A DNA stretch of 6,424 bases from CAYPZT01 sp964415435 (GTDB taxonomy: Bacteria > Patescibacteriota > Microgenomatia > UBA1406 > GWC2-37-13): positions 1 through 6,424 of the forward strand of contig CAYPZT010000044.1 in NCBI GenBank assembly GCA_964415435.1, in the 5' to 3' direction. The notes under the pieces were generated by a model, which worked only from the letters and a program-made list of their open reading frames with translations, was not told where the DNA came from and ran no database searches. How positions within the stretch are numbered: the first letter of the stretch is position 1; every line of letters starts with the position of its first letter. A program made the position numbers and the translations under genes. This document shows positions 5,970-6,424 of this stretch, one piece after another.

Positions 5970-6424
5970 GAGGTGATCCATCCGCTTCTTCCAAAACGGA
6001 TACCTTGTTACGACTTAACACCCATCGCCGAAAATATCCTCTCCCGATATAATCGAGATTCAAATGCTTCCGACTTTGTTTGTTTGACGGGCGGTGTGTG
6101 CAAGAGGCAAGAACGTATTCACCGCAGTGTAGCTGACCTGCGATTACTACCAATTCCGCGTTCATGAGGTCGGGTTGCAGACCTCAATCCCCACTGAGCA
6201 ACGATTTCAGGGATTTGCTCGACCTTGCGGTCTGGCAATGCCCGTTGTTGCGTTGCATTGTAACATGTGTGTAGCCCAGGGTATAAGGACCATGCTGACT
6301 TGACGTCTGCCCCTCCTTCCTTCCCGTCAAAGACGGGACGGTCTCTTGTGACAGATTTAACACAAGATGGGGGTTGCGCTCGTTGTCCCACTTAAGGGCA
6401 CTCCTCACGGAACGAGCTGACGAC
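5966..6424 (-). rRNA. rrs: 16S ribosomal RNA, 3' part (5' part outside window)
   Basis: The minus strand contains the universal 16S 3' landmarks: CAACGAGCGCAACCCCC (6369-6385), ACACACATGTTACAATG (6256-6272), TGCACACACCGCCCGTC (6086-6102), AAGTCGTAACAAGG and the terminal GGATCACCTCC with an intact anti-Shine-Dalgarno. Helix 45 (5980-6001) has the expected GGAA tetraloop on an ATCCG/CGGAT stem. About 459 bases are present, corresponding to E. coli positions from about 1054 to the end, some 30 bases shorter, mainly in helix 44 and the variable region, with no intron or insertion seen. The CGTTCCGTGAGGAGTGCCC stretch resembles Microgenomates-type CPR sequences from memory. The gene is convergent with the upstream operon, so no tRNA/23S spacer follows it here. 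The exact 3' end (5966) is set by comparison with E. coli. Confidence 0.97.

Noticed and set aside
5953..6408. Several 60-90 codon open frames on both strands
   Set aside because: They lie within the highly conserved 16S rRNA sequence and are chance frames.
1..6424. CRISPR arrays, insertion sequences, prophage or defence genes
   Set aside because: No spaced direct repeats, transposase, integrase or phage-like frames were seen; apart from the unlinked 16S the window looks like ordinary chromosome.
1..6424. Alternative genetic code (UGA as Gly, as in some CPR groups)
   Set aside because: All long genes end at TAA and none contains an in-frame TGA, so nothing suggests recoding.

Overview
The window looks like a piece of a small-genome uncultivated bacterium, most likely from the Candidate Phyla Radiation (Patescibacteria), with a Microgenomates-like 16S rRNA. 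This placement is an inference from the compact gene packing, the style of the 16S 3' end (an intact CCTCC anti-Shine-Dalgarno but an unusual helix 44), the unlinked 16S gene and the weak Shine-Dalgarno signals. A tree of the full 16S would be needed to settle it. TGA is not read through in any gene, so the standard bacterial code fits.

Layout, left to right. (1) Positions 1-371 (+) hold the C-terminal end of a D-Ala-D-Ala-ligase-like ATP-grasp enzyme whose start lies outside the window. (2) It converges, with a 4-base gap, on a minus-strand gene (376-1818) for a zinc-carboxypeptidase-like (M14, AstE/AspA-type) hydrolase with a long uncharacterised C-terminal part. (3) Just upstream of that gene on the same strand are two tightly packed tRNA genes, tRNA-Val(UAC) and tRNA-Ile(GAU), with their own extended -10 promoter. 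(4) A divergent promoter region (2036-2201) separates the tRNAs from a plus-strand block of four closely spaced genes (2202-5881, gaps of 6, 19 and 4 bases). These are a soluble PRC-barrel/MgtE-N/CBS protein, an NRAMP-family metal transporter with a non-canonical metal site, a divergent SAM hydrolase (DUF62 type) and a small three-helix membrane protein of unknown function. (5) The block runs head-on into the 3' end of a 16S rRNA gene (5966-6424, minus strand, 5' part outside the window).

How the genes may work together. The first two genes of the four-gene block look like a regulated divalent-cation uptake system: a cytosolic Mg2+/nucleotide-sensing module, of the kind found inside MgtE channels, is encoded next to an NRAMP carrier. 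The SAM hydrolase-like protein and the small membrane protein are probably cotranscribed with them. A link between cation level and SAM turnover is a hypothesis only.

The points most worth checking are: the 16S gene is not followed by a tRNA/23S spacer but by a convergent operon; the SAM hydrolase appears to have lost two of the three catalytic residues of its family; and two genes have a consensus -10 box ending 5-6 bases before the ATG, suggesting leaderless mRNAs. One of these moves the likely start of the peptidase gene.
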